Notes: a model not told the origin generated them from the letters alone. A stretch of DNA of 64,000 nucleotides from Episyrphus balteatus (GCF_945859705.1 NC_079134.1:81994275-82058274); one strand, 5' to 3'; shown: positions 20,131-32,000, counted from the first letter of the stretch. Made by a program: numbers and translations.

Positions 20131-20642
20131 ATGTCAATTTGTCCCCACCTTTCGAGACAAACCGGGACCAGTTATAAAATTGAATTTAATATAGCCACGG
20201 AATTCGTTAGAACATCATTTTTTAGATAATTTTATTGTGAATAAGACTGTTAAAATGAGTAAAAATGGAGCTATTAAATATAAATAGTACCAACCTCTTT
20301 TCCAAGATGGCGGCTGCTCCTACCATCCCAAAAAATTGACTTTTGTGATGAGGACATTCACCCAAATACATTCCACGAAAAAAAATTTAGTCCTGCGAAA
20401 AATGCGATTTGATTTACTAATTTGCCTGGGCTATAATATCATTCTAGAACGTTGTGTTGAGATCAAATAATAATAATAATAACATTCTACATTAGTCAAA
20501 CAAATTAAGATAAAGATTTTTTTCGATTTGTATTTGTACATATTTTTGGAAGAGGTGGACATTTATGAAAAGTGACATTCGATATATTGATATATGAACC
20601 CCTTTCAAAATTTTGCTTTTCATAATTCTGTTTTTCAAAATT
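20131..20642. other. Unassigned stretch
   Basis: Contains CCAAGATGGCGGCTGCTCC (about 20300) and a short AAT repeat (about 20468-20480). No gene or terminal repeats recognised. Confidence 0.3.
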
Positions 20643-20728
20643 CTGCAAAAAATTAAAAAAGGGTTTGGAAAATGTTAAAAAGTGCGCGCTCTTTAACATT
20701 TTCCAAACCGTTCTTTAATTTTTTGCAG
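20643..20728. repeat. 86-bp hairpin
   Basis: Arms CTGCAAAAAATTAAA...TTTGGAAAATGTTAAA and their reverse complement flank the loop AAGTGCGCGCTC. The stem is about 36 bp with few mismatches. Confidence 0.85.
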
Positions 20729-22679
20729 ACTTCTGTAAAATCATCTTCTTGAAAAATTATCTGCTTATTTTATAACTTACCTACATAATTTGTTATTCTT
20801 TGAATGTATATTAATTTTCTTTTTATAAATAAATAAATTTGAAAAAATTAAGAACAGTTTTTTAATACTAAACATTTCCGAAAATAATTCAAAATTTTTT
20901 AAAAGGAATATTAAAAGGAAAATCTCCCTAAAAGTCTCTACCAATTTCGTATCGTTTAAGAAGCTGTCGATGAAGTTTTTATAAGGAAAAACAACAATTT
21001 TGTGGTCCATTACAACGTTTGGTAAGGGATTTTCAAAAAACTAGTTTTTACCTCTTTGATCATTTCCTAAAGCACTATATAAACACCTTAAATGTTTTTT
21101 TTAAGAACTTTTTAAATAACACAAGTTAAATACTACAAGGTTTTTGATGTCGAGGCTAAACTATACTTTTTCAAAGGGTTGCTGAACTCGAATCCGAAGA
21201 TAAAAATATTCGATCACATCTCGTTTTTGAAATATTACCGTTAAGGCTGAGTGGACCACGTAAAAATCGGGTTATCGTTTACAAATCGGTGAATAACTTT
21301 TACATTTTTAAAGATAATTGAATGAAAAAAATTTTATTATTTAGATAATAAACAAGGCTAAATATCTTCATCCCCACAATTTCCAAATTTGTGCACTTGT
21401 AATTAAGAGAGAACAAAACATGATAAAATGTTCGTTCTTTTAGAACGACCTGAAAGACATTGGTTTGTTTCTTAGTTAGACTAAAATTTTTATTTTTTTT
21501 ATTTCTATTTTGGATTGAGGTTGAATCAAACTACGGAGTAAAACTATTTTGAAAAACTAAAAATGTATTTTTCATAGAAAAAAATTAATCGAAACTGAAG
21601 CTATTTTTCCTTATGTTACAATGTTTGAACATGTATAACTTCTGCAATTATTGATAAAATTCATCGAAATAAAAAGAAATAAGTACCTCAACTCAAATAC
21701 TAACACATTGATTAGTTTAAGAAATTCATATTAAGTTTTAAGGTCTTAAACAACAAAAAAATACTAAAAAGTCATTTTTTCTTAACTTTTTTAAAAAAAA
21801 AGTGGTTTAATTTCTTTGTTTTTCAAAGTATGATTTTGATTTTTATTTTATGTATTTAAAAGCTCAGTTTATGGACTATGGAGTAAAACTATATTTTGTT
21901 AAAAAATATTATTTTGTAAACCTCCAATCGCTTTTTAAGTAGTCCCAAAAACAATAAACTGTACTATGAAACCAGAATTTTTAGATTTTTTGTTATATTT
22001 TTTTTTATTTTTTTTTCATTATTTTTTCTATCAATATCAAGTTAGAAAATAAGAATTGCTATAATAGTTTTCTTACAATTAATTTTTGAAAAAGAGTCTA
22101 CTTTCCATTTTTTTTTTTCAGAAATTCATGGAATGCGTATGTATTGGAATTTGTAGTTCAAACAAATTCCGCTGGCGCTAGTTGTATCTCTCTCTTTATT
22201 ATCTTCTATTTTGTTTCTACATGATCTCTCGCACTCGCTCTGTCGAGTGGTTGTTTGGTGGTATAAGGAATAAGATGAACTTAGGTATCTGCATTCTACA
22301 TATTGTTTGTACATAGGTTTTTCCATAAAAAAGGATTGGCGCCAGGCTAAGTGCATGCAAAGTGTTGTTGTATTTTTTTCGCGAAAATGAGAGGATACAG
22401 GAAATGGATCTCTCGCACGTTTGCAATGTATGGTATCTGGTGTTGCGTGGTAGGTATATGGAATAGGATAAACGAGTTTTTTTTTGTATTCTTGTTTTTT
22501 TTTTTTAACTGGTTTATTTACCTCTTTCATAAATTTATGATGTTGCATGTTAGGTATTCTTCTGAGCAACTGTATGGATATATTTTTTTCTATGAAAACA
22601 AAATTTGGAAAGACAGGCAGTCTGTAATGTTATTCGCATTATAATACAAAAATCTAAATTTTCGAATTTGACTTTATAG
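20729..22679. other. AT-rich stretch without supported genes
   Basis: Long poly(A)/(T) runs. From 22130 to 22480 the composition is more balanced, and a 147-codon frame is open on the minus strand (22126-22569). Its composition is unusual, it has no family similarity, and other frames overlap it on both strands, so I do not call it. Confidence 0.3.
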
Positions 22680-23156
22680 ATGAAATTGTCTTTTTCTGTG
22701 AAATCGCGCACAACTATTCTGCTTCTCAATTACCTCATTTGTATAATTTTTCAAAACAAACTTATGAGAAATATGACCAGTCAAAAACTTCGCTTAGTAG
22801 GCGAAGATGGCATCTGTGAAGTCAAATGCCCATCATCAGTCAAAAACTTGACTATAAGCGATGCAGTTGAAAAGAAAAAACTAAAATATCTTCAGAAAAG
22901 CGGAGATACTTTTGTACTAAAAAAAAACGACGATTATTTTTATCAAGTGCAAGGACAACTGCACATTACAAAACGATCCCATTGTTTTTTTGGTGTATGG
23001 ACATCATGCGATTTTGTTTATATAAAAATACAAAAAGACGACTCATTTTGGGAGGATAAAATAAAAAACAAACTACTAAATTTTTATAATAATCATTTTT
23101 TATTGGAATTATGTGATCCACGGATTCCAAGAAGTATGAGGGTATGGAATACGTAA
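22680..23156 (+). CDS. YqaJ-type (alkaline exonuclease-like) nuclease, C-terminal part
   Basis: A 158-codon frame. Residues about 41-51 read GEDGICEVKCP, the YqaJ/lambda-exonuclease strand with the metal-binding Glu and the catalytic Lys (E-x-K). Residues about 88-107 (YQVQGQLHITKRSHCFFGVW) hold the Q-x-Q/GQ motif after it. The end has DDSFWEDKI and ELCDPRIPR, as in insect YqaJ proteins, which usually have a proline-bearing LPEL form here. The N-terminal third of the domain, with the first acidic residue, is missing. The first 30 residues are hydrophobic and unrelated, so the start is uncertain and an upstream exon may be lost. In insects such domains are often carried by DNA transposons or virus-derived genes. 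Probably a fragment. Confidence 0.75.
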   Translation: MKLSFSVKSRTTILLLNYLICIIFQNKLMRNMTSQKLRLVGEDGICEVKCPSSVKNLTISDAVEKKKLKYLQKSGDTFVLKKNDDYFYQVQGQLHITKRSHCFFGVWTSCDFVYIKIQKDDSFWEDKIKNKLLNFYNNHFLLELCDPRIPRSMRVWNT

Positions 23157-23403
23157 TATAACAGCAAACGATCTACTTTCTATTAGAATATTATTACTTT
23201 TCAAAACTATGTGTATTTTTCTAAATCTGTAACACTATTTTCTTTTTTCGTTCCATACCTTCAAATTAATTTTCAATATTCAGTAATATTATATCTAAAG
23301 CAGTCTAACATTTAAATTGTTTTTTGTTTTTTTAGTTATAAGGAATTTGTTATGTTTATCACCTTTCTAAATAAACTATTGAGTATCTTGTACCTACTTT
23401 TAA

Positions 23404-23912
23404 CCTCTTGTAACCCAACATCGGAAATTTTAAAATTAATAATGTCAATCGACTAGCCTTTAGCCATAATAAAACACGTATTTTTTAAAAATTCAATATC
23501 TTTATTATTTACTTAGTTATTTCGAAATTTAAGGAGTAAAAAAATAAGTTTAAATAATTTATTTTTGTAGATAAATGCAAAAATTGAAGCAAAAAACTTT
23601 CTAATATTTATTTTTAGGCGGATTCCTAAAATCCAAAAATAAAACCCCGTTACTTTATGCAGAAAAAATATTTTTTCTGAATTTCGTTGTTTTTACACAA
23701 ATTTGCTTGTTTTCAAAAAAAGCCGAACTTTCAACTTTAACTGCCAGTTTAAAACTATTGGTGTCATTTATTGAAAATATGATGTACTATTTCGATAAAG
23801 CAATATCTAAAAAATATGTTATCAGCTTCAAAAGAAGAAAAATATAGTTTTTGCAACTTTTGTGGGACCTTTGTTGGTTTGTAACAGATATGTCACATGG
23901 GGCTACAAGGGG
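23404..23912. mobile_element. piggyBac-like MITE flanked by TTAA
   Basis: TTAA at 23400-23403 and 23913-23916 bracket inverted ends CCTCTTGTAACCCAACAT and ATGGGGCTACAAGGGG, imperfect but clearly complementary. A TTAA target with a C-rich start is the piggyBac pattern. The 509-bp body is AT-rich and non-coding. Confidence 0.65.
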
Positions 23913-23916
23913 TTAA

Positions 23917-25088
23917 TAATGAAATAAAATGTATTGTTTTTATACCAAAACTAATTAAAATCCAAAAAATTATTATTATAATTTCGTATGTAAAAACAAA
24001 AAATATTTATTTATTTATTTTATGTAACTTAATTGAAGAGAAAAATATACATATATATATGAATAACAATAATATCAATTAATAATATAATATATAAATC
24101 TATGTACAAATTCGAAAGAAAAAGTTAAAAACATTCAAATAAATAAACAAATATGTACCTAATAGTTTTAAAAAATAAACGTTTTATTTGCCAAAAAAAA
24201 AATGTTGAAAAAATTTGTTTTTAAACTACTAAAATAAATATCATCACTGAATAACAAAGAAAAAAAAAGTCGATCAGATTCCTGCGCCTACGAATACTTG
24301 CAAAAGTTATATAGAATACCAAGTGATGTAGGTACATACATAGATGCGCAGAAAGATAGAAAAATTCAACACTGAATATCATACCATTTTTTTCTTCATA
24401 AATATACCTACCATGACTCTTGCACATAGAGTAAAACCAACGAAAAACGAAAACACAAGTGAATTCGGTTGCGCAAAGCAAAACCGCAATATACACTTGC
24501 AAGGCTTGCAACCCTTTTTTTTGCTATTTCCTTGATGCTGATTTGTTTTTTCTACCTAAATAGACTTTAATTTTATGACTTTGGTTCTCTAGAAAGGGTA
24601 AGAGAATGCAAATAAAGATACCGAGAGAGAACTGAGTTGAGATGACGTTGAACGTGAGAGATGTATGGCGAAGAAAGGTCACTAATACACACAAACTCTT
24701 TTACATGAAGTCTGAGTTCGTCATTCGGGGACACCCACTCTTAAATCTATTTAAGTCTTTCCGACATCTTATCCTTTTATTTCAGAGAGTACTTATGTAA
24801 AATTTTTCGTTATATTTTTAGCTTTCTATTTATCAAATTGTTTCAAGTTAGAAAATTAGCTCATGCCAAACAACTTGGATTATTTAAAATTTTTAATTTT
24901 AAGTATTCCCGATTTAATTTAGAACTAAATTGATATAATAGAATATTTCAATTTTTTGCTACAAAATTTTAGTGGGAGAAAAATTTCATTTTTAAATGTT
25001 TTTATATATAAAATTGTGCGAAATAATTTTTTGTATAAAGCCTAATAATGGTTCAAATTTATTTCTTCAAAAAAATTTTCTTGCTCCC
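23917..25088. other. Unassigned stretch
   Basis: AT-rich to 24250. A GAGAGAGAACTGAG-type purine-rich stretch lies at 24600-24670. Frames such as 24221-24511 (minus) look membrane-like but show no family match. Confidence 0.3.
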
Positions 25089-25091
25089 TAA

Positions 25092-25288
25092 GGCTAGGCG
25101 CACACATGCGATTTTAGTCGCGCGATTATTCAGTCGCAAAAATGGATCACAAGGATTTCAATGGCTATGCACACACATGCTTCCCGCGATTAAAAATTTG
25201 AAAATTGTGTCTACAGTCATTGAAATTGTTGTCTTCTAATTTGCGACTGAATAATCGCGCGATCAAAATCGCATGTGTGCGCCTAGCC
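25092..25288. mobile_element. 197-bp Harbinger-like MITE with TAA target duplication
   Basis: The ends GGCTAGGCGCACACATGCGA and TCGCATGTGTGCGCCTAGCC are perfect inverses and the arms extend about 50 bp (CGCGCGATTATTCAGTCGC). TAA at 25089-25091 and 25289-25291 is the target duplication. A 3-bp TWA target and GG start are the PIF/Harbinger pattern. The interior also repeats CACACATG. Confidence 0.85.
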
Positions 25289-25291
25289 TAA

Positions 25292-25660
25292 CGCTCGCAA
25301 TTTATATCAAACAACTTATCACTCCTTGTACCAAATTAAACTAGAGATGCCGCCGAATATTCGGCCATTTTATATTCGGTACATTCTTAAATTCTTCTAC
25401 GGTAAGCAGAGCTATTTTAAACTTTTAACTATGAATTTCTCTCCTAAAAAATACTTAAAAAGGATATTGACAAGTTTTTCGCTCTGACACAATTCTAATG
25501 ACCATTTGCTTTAGCGGAATTAAGAATCGACTGCAGTTACATATAAGGCGTGTTTTTTCTACAACTCAGTAGCTACTCATTTTTTTATTTTAGTCGAAAA
25601 ACAATAAAAACAAATACTTACAAATACTTTTTTCATTGATTTGAAAAACTTCTTCCGTCA
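25292..25660. other. Unassigned stretch
   Basis: Nothing recognised. TTTCATTGATTTGAAAAACT (about 25632-25651) is repeated inverted at about 25874-25893, so the next tRNA-like sequence sits inside a loose inverted repeat. Confidence 0.3.
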
Positions 25661-25728
25661 CACTTGAGTATTGAACCTAGACCAAGCGAGTTCAGAAGCC
25701 AGTACACTACGCTACCTCACCTACGTGA
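25661..25728 (-). repeat. tRNA-like sequence (pseudogene or SINE head)
   Basis: On the minus strand GGTAGCGTAGTGTACTGG serves as A box and GGTTCAATACTC as B box, about 30 nt apart. Cloverleaf stems are incomplete. It is followed on its own strand by GGAAGAAGTTTTTC, similar to the GAAGTTTTTTT that follows the tRNA-like sequences at 266 and 59601. This suggests a SINE family rather than independent tRNA genes. Confidence 0.45.
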
Positions 25729-26129
25729 TTAGCTTCACCCAATTGCAGGTTTTCTTAGGTTGTCAACATGCACATGAATAGACTTAGCATTTTTACTAGC
25801 TCCTTCAAGTATGATTATTGTTATTCGGCTCTTTCATGTTTTTCTCCATACTCTTAAGCTCATACTCGAGTTTTTCAAATCAATGAAAAAATTACTAGAC
25901 CAAGCACCACACACAAAATGGAATAAAAGGAGTCTGATGATCGGATTGGCATCCGTGAAACAGTACTGTAACTCTAGCCATAAACACTTGGTGGTAGCAC
26001 CTTCAAGATGTTATTGTTGTTCAAAGATTATAATAAAATTCGCATTTCCAGCCAGAAGTAGATAAGAGTTTCACTCAAGTTCTTTCTGTTATTATTCATA
26101 TATTTTAAGAACTCTAAACTAAAGTTATA

Positions 26130-26316
26130 TCCAACATGTTTGCGGAATTTTTTATGAAGTCCTTTGAAGAAACTCTCCCATCTGACCCTCGATCCCCTCT
26201 GACTTCTCAACAATATGCCCACTTAGGACTATTATATTTTTCAATTACTGAATCTACAATTCGTGAACAAATTTTAAAACTTGACGACAGTCTAAGTTCT
26301 GGCCCTGACGGTTTAC
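26130..26316 (+). pseudogene. LINE fragment just upstream of the RT core
   Basis: The open frame from 26139 has MFAEFFMKSF, then ...LSSGPDGL, the same arrangement as MFADFFQHV ... YGPDEIP in the LINE at 4611-6041. It is cut exactly after this motif, at about 26316, and the next base belongs to an unrelated retroelement integrase. Only about 60 residues remain. Confidence 0.6.
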
Positions 26317-26735
26317 AGATCCGCTGAGGACATAAAACAAACTCTAAGAGAATTAATACTATCCTTTGGCGTTCCACAAACTATTGTCGTAGATAACGAA
26401 AAATCCTTAAACTCGAATTCGGTTCTTTTCATGGTAGAAAACTTTTTCAATATAAATGTTTTTAAAACACCTCCATATACGAGCACAGCAAACGGACAAA
26501 TAGAACGTTTCCACTCGGTACTTTCCGAAGTAATTCGAAGCTTGAAATCTCAAAACGTCAAAACCCACACTTTACATTTTCAGAACTTCTTGACAAATCA
26601 ATATTATTTAAATATAATAATTCCATGCACTCGACTACAGGCAAAACGCCCATCGACACATTTTTCGCAAGAGATCTACCAAATAATCCGGAACAACTTG
26701 AAAAAGAAAGAGAACGACACAGAAAATTAAAGAAA
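26317..26735 (+). pseudogene. Errantivirus-like integrase, core fragment
   Basis: The frame reads SFGVPQTIVVDNEKSLNS (second catalytic Asp), then PPYTSTANGQIERFHSVLSE (Glu in the helix QIERFH). These are the integrase motifs of gypsy-type insect retroelements. The first Asp and the zinc-binding domain are missing because the sequence is fused to a LINE fragment at its 5' edge. Downstream stops and shifts show decay. Confidence 0.8.
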
Positions 26736-26929
26736 AACAAGACTCTGACTTAGAATACCATAACAAAAAGAGACTTTTCCATTGGAGAAATTACTAACGT
26801 AAAAGTCAACTAAAGATTAGAAAATAAACTATCTCCCAAGCAAAGAAAAGAAATAGTAACAGAAAATAAGAATTCAACTGTCGTTACAAAATCAGGAACA
26901 ACCATACACAAAAGTTTAATTAAAAATTA

Positions 26930-28330
26930 ATTTCCTCTCCTTCCCTTTGTACCACAAATGCCAGCGTCAAAATCCTTGACTCCCAACTCATAGCCATCAA
27001 CTCGGGAAACGTGAAAGTTCAAACAGGGAACTTCAAACTGATACATGTCATAGACATGGATCTTTATAGAAGAAGCCTGAGTGCTATCCAGAAAAAATAC
27101 AAGAATTTTCCAACGTTCCAAATTCTTACATTCCTATGTTCCCATTCTTATCCTACGAAATACAACAAATACAAACTCACCTCAACCGCCTTTCCCCTAA
27201 TCCTCGAAAAAAGTGACCTATAGAACTAATTGGTTCTGGAAATTGGCATGGAAATGAATCGCGAGAACCCCTGACAAACATGATTTCCAAATAATAAAAT
27301 GAAAAAATAAACAATGTACTTTCAAACAATAACCAACAAAGAATAATTAATAATTTACTTTTGGTTAAAATAAAAGAAATTAGTAACGCAACAAACGAAA
27401 TAATAAGAAAATCAGATATAGATATTAAGCATCAACTATTCTTAAACTTGAAATTTAAATTAGATATGTTAAGAGAAGAAATTATTAACATTGAGTACGC
27501 CATGCAATGGGCAAAAACTGGTGTAATTAACACCAATATTTTATCTTATTGTGAAATACAATCAATCGAACAAATTATAAATTAAGAAAATATGCCTAAC
27601 AACAATGTAATAGGAGCAGTTGAATTTGCCGATGTAAAAATAGCCTCAAATAATACATTATTGTTATACATTTTAAGCCTACCTACCTAGCCCAGAAACA
27701 TGTAACAAATTTATTAATTAAACCAGTTAAAAAACAAAGAAACATATTAAAATTAAATTATAAAGAAATAATACAATGTAAAAAAATTATGTACGGCATA
27801 ACAAATCAATGTAAAACTTATGATAAACTTTCAATTTGTAAACAGAATTCTATTAAAGATATAAGTGAAGGTAATTGTATAAGGCATTTACTATCAAGCG
27901 AAAAACCTTCATGCAACTATGTAAACAATCAACACGTCCCTTCCATAGAAGAAATCACACCCGGAACCATCTTACTTAATCAGTTCGATAATACTGTTTG
28001 AAGTCAATGAGAAAGAAATTCCACTCAACGGAACTTACATAATTCATTTTTGTAACGCAACCATCAGAGTAGTACGGTATAAGTTCTTAGCATCTCAAAA
28101 GACGGATCATAACCCCTTGCCCGCATTACTCCAACCATCTGCCAATAAGCCACATATCAAAGAACTATTATCACTAGAAATGATAAGATAAATAGAAGCA
28201 AACAACACCCTATACATATACATATACATCCAGAAATTAGAGATAGCGAACCAAAGAAAAACCATCTTCATGTTGTTATTATCAACGGAGGCAACCTTAG
28301 CAATGATGTTCACCTTTTTCAAAATAATAA
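26930..28330 (+). pseudogene. Errantivirus-like env gene, multiply broken
   Basis: Short open pieces in different frames (27011-27223, 27361-27585, 27789-28001 and about 27985-28330) follow the integrase in the order expected for the envelope gene of insect errantiviruses. They comprise an N-terminal region, a central helical region rich in Glu/Ile, and a C-terminal hydrophobic stretch compatible with a membrane anchor near 28260-28330. Many stops and frameshifts separate them, and no translation through the region is possible. The assignment rests on position and overall character more than on a sharp motif. Confidence 0.55.
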
Positions 28331-28344
28331 GATCAACAGCAACA

Positions 28345-28865
28345 TCATTAGGCCAGTCATTATGTCGGAAAAAAACGGCTTAGAAATGCAAAATGACCGA
28401 GAAAGCTAATTTTTTTATATGTTGTAGGGGATGCTTAAAAAAGCTTAACTTGAAGTTTTCGACCAAGATTTCCTATGAGCTTGTTCCGCAATAACTCGGC
28501 TATCCTTCGAGATACGAACATTTTACAAGGTGCTTTTTTGTAGCTTTTACCATGTTCTACAATTCATGCAAACACATTTTTTGCGTATCATGAACCGTTT
28601 TCGATACATCGATCAATAAAGTCAAAAATTTACGATATACGATATGTTTTTTGACATTATCTATTTTTTGGTGATGAATATCCAAAAAAATATTAAAATC
28701 AAATTTGTAGACCCTGTTCAGACCTACAATTTCGTATTTTTATTATTTTTTTTTGGACACAAATTACAACCTCCAGCCGCCCGCTAAGTCGTTTAGTCCG
28801 CACCCACCGCGAAGCAAGCCGCTCGTTCGGTTGTGAAAAAAACAATCATTCATGTTTTTTTTTAA
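28345..28865. repeat. Single arm of the 58.4-kb foldback element
   Basis: Starting TAGGCCAGTCATTATGTCGG, this segment matches 58389-58925 closely (GGATGCTTAAAAAAGCTTAA, CAGCCGCCCGCTAAGTCG and so on). The opposite arm is missing here. It truncates the transposase fragment that follows. Confidence 0.8.
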
Positions 28866-29745
28866 TGTCAAAATCTATGTTTTGGGCTAAAACTTTTTGC
28901 TCTGCAATCCATGTCATGCTGCTTTTTTGTAGCAACAACATGTTATACAATGTTTTAGCATTATTTGAAATGCTGAACTTGTTTATTTCCGCAGAAATAA
29001 ATTTATTTTTATTTTTTTGGTTAATCAATGTTTTTGGTCAAACACTGACTGGTTTTTTTTGCATTTTTAAAGCCTTCAACTCATCTTTAACAGCACTAAG
29101 TTTCTTCCTTAAAAATTCACAGTTTTTAGAAAAACTTGTGCTCTTCTTCATGTAGAAGTGACAGTTTTGTGTGTTCCTTAAACAAGAACTACATAAACCT
29201 TGAATTAATTCCGGTGAGCCTTGATTTCTTATCTGATCAGATGGGGTCCTTAGAAGAACCAAGTCACTTAATGTGAAATGATAGTATTCGCATTATGAAT
29301 TGGTGGAGTTCTTAAAAGAACTGATTCATTCATTTTGGTTGATCAATGTTTTTGGTCAAAAACCGACTCGTTTTTTTTGCATTTTTAAAGCCTTCAACTC
29401 GGTTTTAACAGCACTAAGTTTTTTCTTTAAAAATTCACATTTTTTAGAAAAACTTGTGCTTTTCTTCATGTAGAAGTGACTGTTTTGTATGTTCTTTAAA
29501 CAAGAACTACATAAACCTTCAATTAATTCCGGTGATCCTTGATTTCTTATCTTACCAGAGGGGGTCCTTAGAAGAACCAAGTCATTTAATGTGAAATCAT
29601 CATCCGTGTTCGCATTATGAATTGGTGGAGTTCTTAAAAGAACTGATTCATTCATTACGAAATCATCACCCACCATTTCAACTTGCTGAGACGGAGGGAG
29701 TCCTGAAAAGAACTAAATCATTTACATTAAAATCATCATCCACCG
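28866..29745 (-). pseudogene. P/THAP-type transposase fragment with tandem duplication
   Basis: Minus-strand reading gives LCSSCLKN, then a Lys/Glu/Leu coiled coil (FLKKKLSAVKTELKALK). In the copy nearer 28.9 kb a segment follows with FSISNNAKTLYNMLL and WIAEQKVLAQNI. That order resembles the coiled coil plus N-terminal block of P-element/THAP9-type transposases. The coding block is duplicated in tandem (about 29032-29290 and about 29335-29620 on the plus-strand scale). A short unit, ND-L-V-L-L-R-T-P, recurs about four times upstream. Frameshifts break the copies, and the 3' part is cut at 28866 by the foldback arm. The THAP finger itself is not seen. Confidence 0.55.
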
Positions 29746-29789
29746 TTTGAACCTAGGGACATAGCCGTATTTAGGGGGGGGGGGGGTCG

Positions 29790-30731
29790 CCAAATGAAAA
29801 TGGCGAAAAAGCCTTTCAGTATTTTAGCACCACGAGCCTTCCAAGATTTTATTTCAATAGGCCCCGCGTAGTCGACACCAGTGTAGCTGAATGGACGGGA
29901 CATACGAACTCGTGCTGAAGATAAATTTCCCATAAGCTGTTGCATTTCGAGTGCCTTTTGTCTATAACAAGAGATGCACCTATGCAGTTGATGTTTGACG
30001 CTGCGCCTTATCTGGCCAATCAAGTATTTCTGCCGAATGAAGTTTATCATTTGCTGCATACCGCCATGAAAAGTATTTTTGTGAGCATCTTGAACCACCA
30101 ACCTTGTTAAATGGTGGTTGTTTTGAACAAGTATTGGATACTGTGCATTGTTAGGTAGAAGAGAATTTTCTGAACGCCCTCCTACTCGGAGAATCCCAAC
30201 AACATCGATGAATGGATTCAAAGCACGTAAGTATTTAGGGAGTCGTTTGTGTTTGATTTGTTCGATTTCATTCTCGAACATTTCCTTTTGTGCCGCTTTA
30301 ATAACTAACAAGTGAGCCAAATCCAATTCCCATGCTTGTAATGGGCCATTGATAATGCCGTAAAACTTAGGTCGACATTTGATGATAAAATGAACCGAAG
30401 TAGCAATGACTCGTACGACCTTGAGGAGACTCGAAGAGTTGAGGATAGCCTGGAGCACATTATCGCTATCTATTAAGTGAGTGGCAAGGACCTTGATGGA
30501 TCGACGTTCTTCTTCAGGATCAACTTCGGCAGGCTGAGTTGGAGACTCGAAATTCCATTGGGAACGCAGAAATTCAGGACCAAAACACCAATTGTCCAAC
30601 CCTTGAATCTCCGATGGAAAGATACCTCTGGACGCCATATCGGCTGGGTTATGATGCGTTGCAACATGTCCCGAGCAATCGATACCAGAAAGCCGCTGAA
30701 TTTCCGATACACGTTTGGAAACGTAAGTGTT
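29790..30731 (-). pseudogene. BEL/Pao pol: RNase H end and integrase N-terminus
   Basis: In frame with the RT part above but for one TGA (30732-30734). It contains the BEL signature NPADMASRG, a GPEFLRSQW block, then the integrase zinc-binding region HLTRLVVQDAHKNTFHGG...CISCYRQK and the first catalytic Asp in GVDYAGPI. The core is lost after KGFFAIF, where a run of 13 G (about 29777-29789) joins unrelated sequence. The remaining catalytic residues and the 3' LTR are therefore missing. Confidence 0.88.
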
Positions 30732-32000
30732 TCACTTCGCGGGCATAGCTCGTATCCAGGCCATAGCAATAGTGGAATCTGTCCAAGCGTACATCTTTAT
30801 ATCGGGCATGCCCAAAACCTCTTTGGTGTATTGCAATAATTGTGCTAGTAAAACTGCACCACAGAGTTCAAGGCGAGGAAGCGTTATAGTTCGTTGGCTG
30901 GGTGCTACTTTTGTTTTTGCCAAAAGCAGATTCGTATGGATTTTACCTTCGCTATCCAAGACACGAACATAAACAGCTGATCCGAACGCCTTCATCGACT
31001 CTTCAATTGAATCTGCACTTCTAATCAGATCATCAACATACATGTCTTCTCGGATAACCTTCGCCCCTTCCGGGAAGTTGTGGTGCTCGTCATCAGCTAC
31101 TTTCTTTAAAAACTTGATGGCAAGATATGGTGCGCTTGCGGTGCCAAAAGTGACAGTATTCATTTTGTATATCTTCAAAGGTGCTGTTTTCTGCTCTCTC
31201 CACACCACAAGCTGATAATATCGGTCTGGGAAACTTACCAAAATTTCCCGATACATCTTCTCGATGTCGGCCGTAAAGGTGAATTGGTGAATCCGCCATC
31301 TTAGAACGAGATCGATGATGCTCGTCTGCAATTTTGGACCCACAATTAGACGGTCGTTGAGGGATTTCCCTTCCGATAGCTCGTGAAGCTGCGTCAAACA
31401 CTACTCTCAGCTTGGTTGTGGAGCTAACATCCTTAAAAACTGCATGATGGGGAAGAAAATAGTGGTACGGTGTTGCTAAAACCGCATCGTTTTCTGCTAT
31501 CTCTTCCATATGATTGAGGTCCACATATTCCTTCATGCATTTTTTGTAGTCGGTGGCAAGTTTTGGATCTGCAGCAAGTTTCTTCTCCAGAACTTAGAAT
31601 CGCCCATAAGCATTATGTTGGCTAAAACCCATTTTTGGATGACCTCCATCTTTGAAGGGCAGTTGGACCTGACAACGCCCATCTGTTAGACGTACGCTGT
31701 GCTCGGCAAAATATTCTTCACAAGCAATATTGTCCAGAGTTTCATATGTTGGAAACGGCATTTCTTCCATTACAAAAAACCTCTCCACTTGCATGCATAG
31801 CTCGTGAGTTCGAACGAAGCTTCGAACTTGCCGTGGATTTTCCACTGGAACTTTCCCTAATACGATCCACCCGAAATGCGTATTTTGCGCTATGGGTCCG
31901 TTACCATCCAAAGGTCTTTGAATTTCCGGAAGGAATATTTGGGCACAAACATCGCTTCCTAAGAATAAGTCGATGGGAGCGGGCTCAAAGAAAATTATAA
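30732..32000 (-). pseudogene. BEL/Pao pol: protease end, reverse transcriptase, RNase H
   Basis: Three overlapping minus-strand pieces. 32000-31594 has PIDLFLGSDV (protease C-terminus) and an RT lead-in ending VQLPFKDGG. 31536-31310 has LRVVFDAAS. 31397-30732 has FTADIEKMYREI (first Asp), TVTFGTASAPYLA and the catalytic REDMYVDDLI, then TLPRLELCGA and AWTDSTIAMAWI of RNase H. Frameshifts lie near 31595 and 31330. Wording (YVDDLI, DIEKMY) is typical of BEL/Pao. Upstream it is cut at about 32000 close to foldback copy B. Confidence 0.9.

Noticed and set aside
22126..22569. A 147-codon minus-strand frame with basic N-terminus
   Set aside because: No family similarity, competing frames on both strands, and low-complexity AT-rich surroundings.
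30473..30839. Plus- and minus-strand frames (and the equivalents at 35015-35381) seeming conserved between the two copies
   Set aside because: They are frame shadows of BEL pol. Their conservation only reflects the near-identical duplication of the segment.
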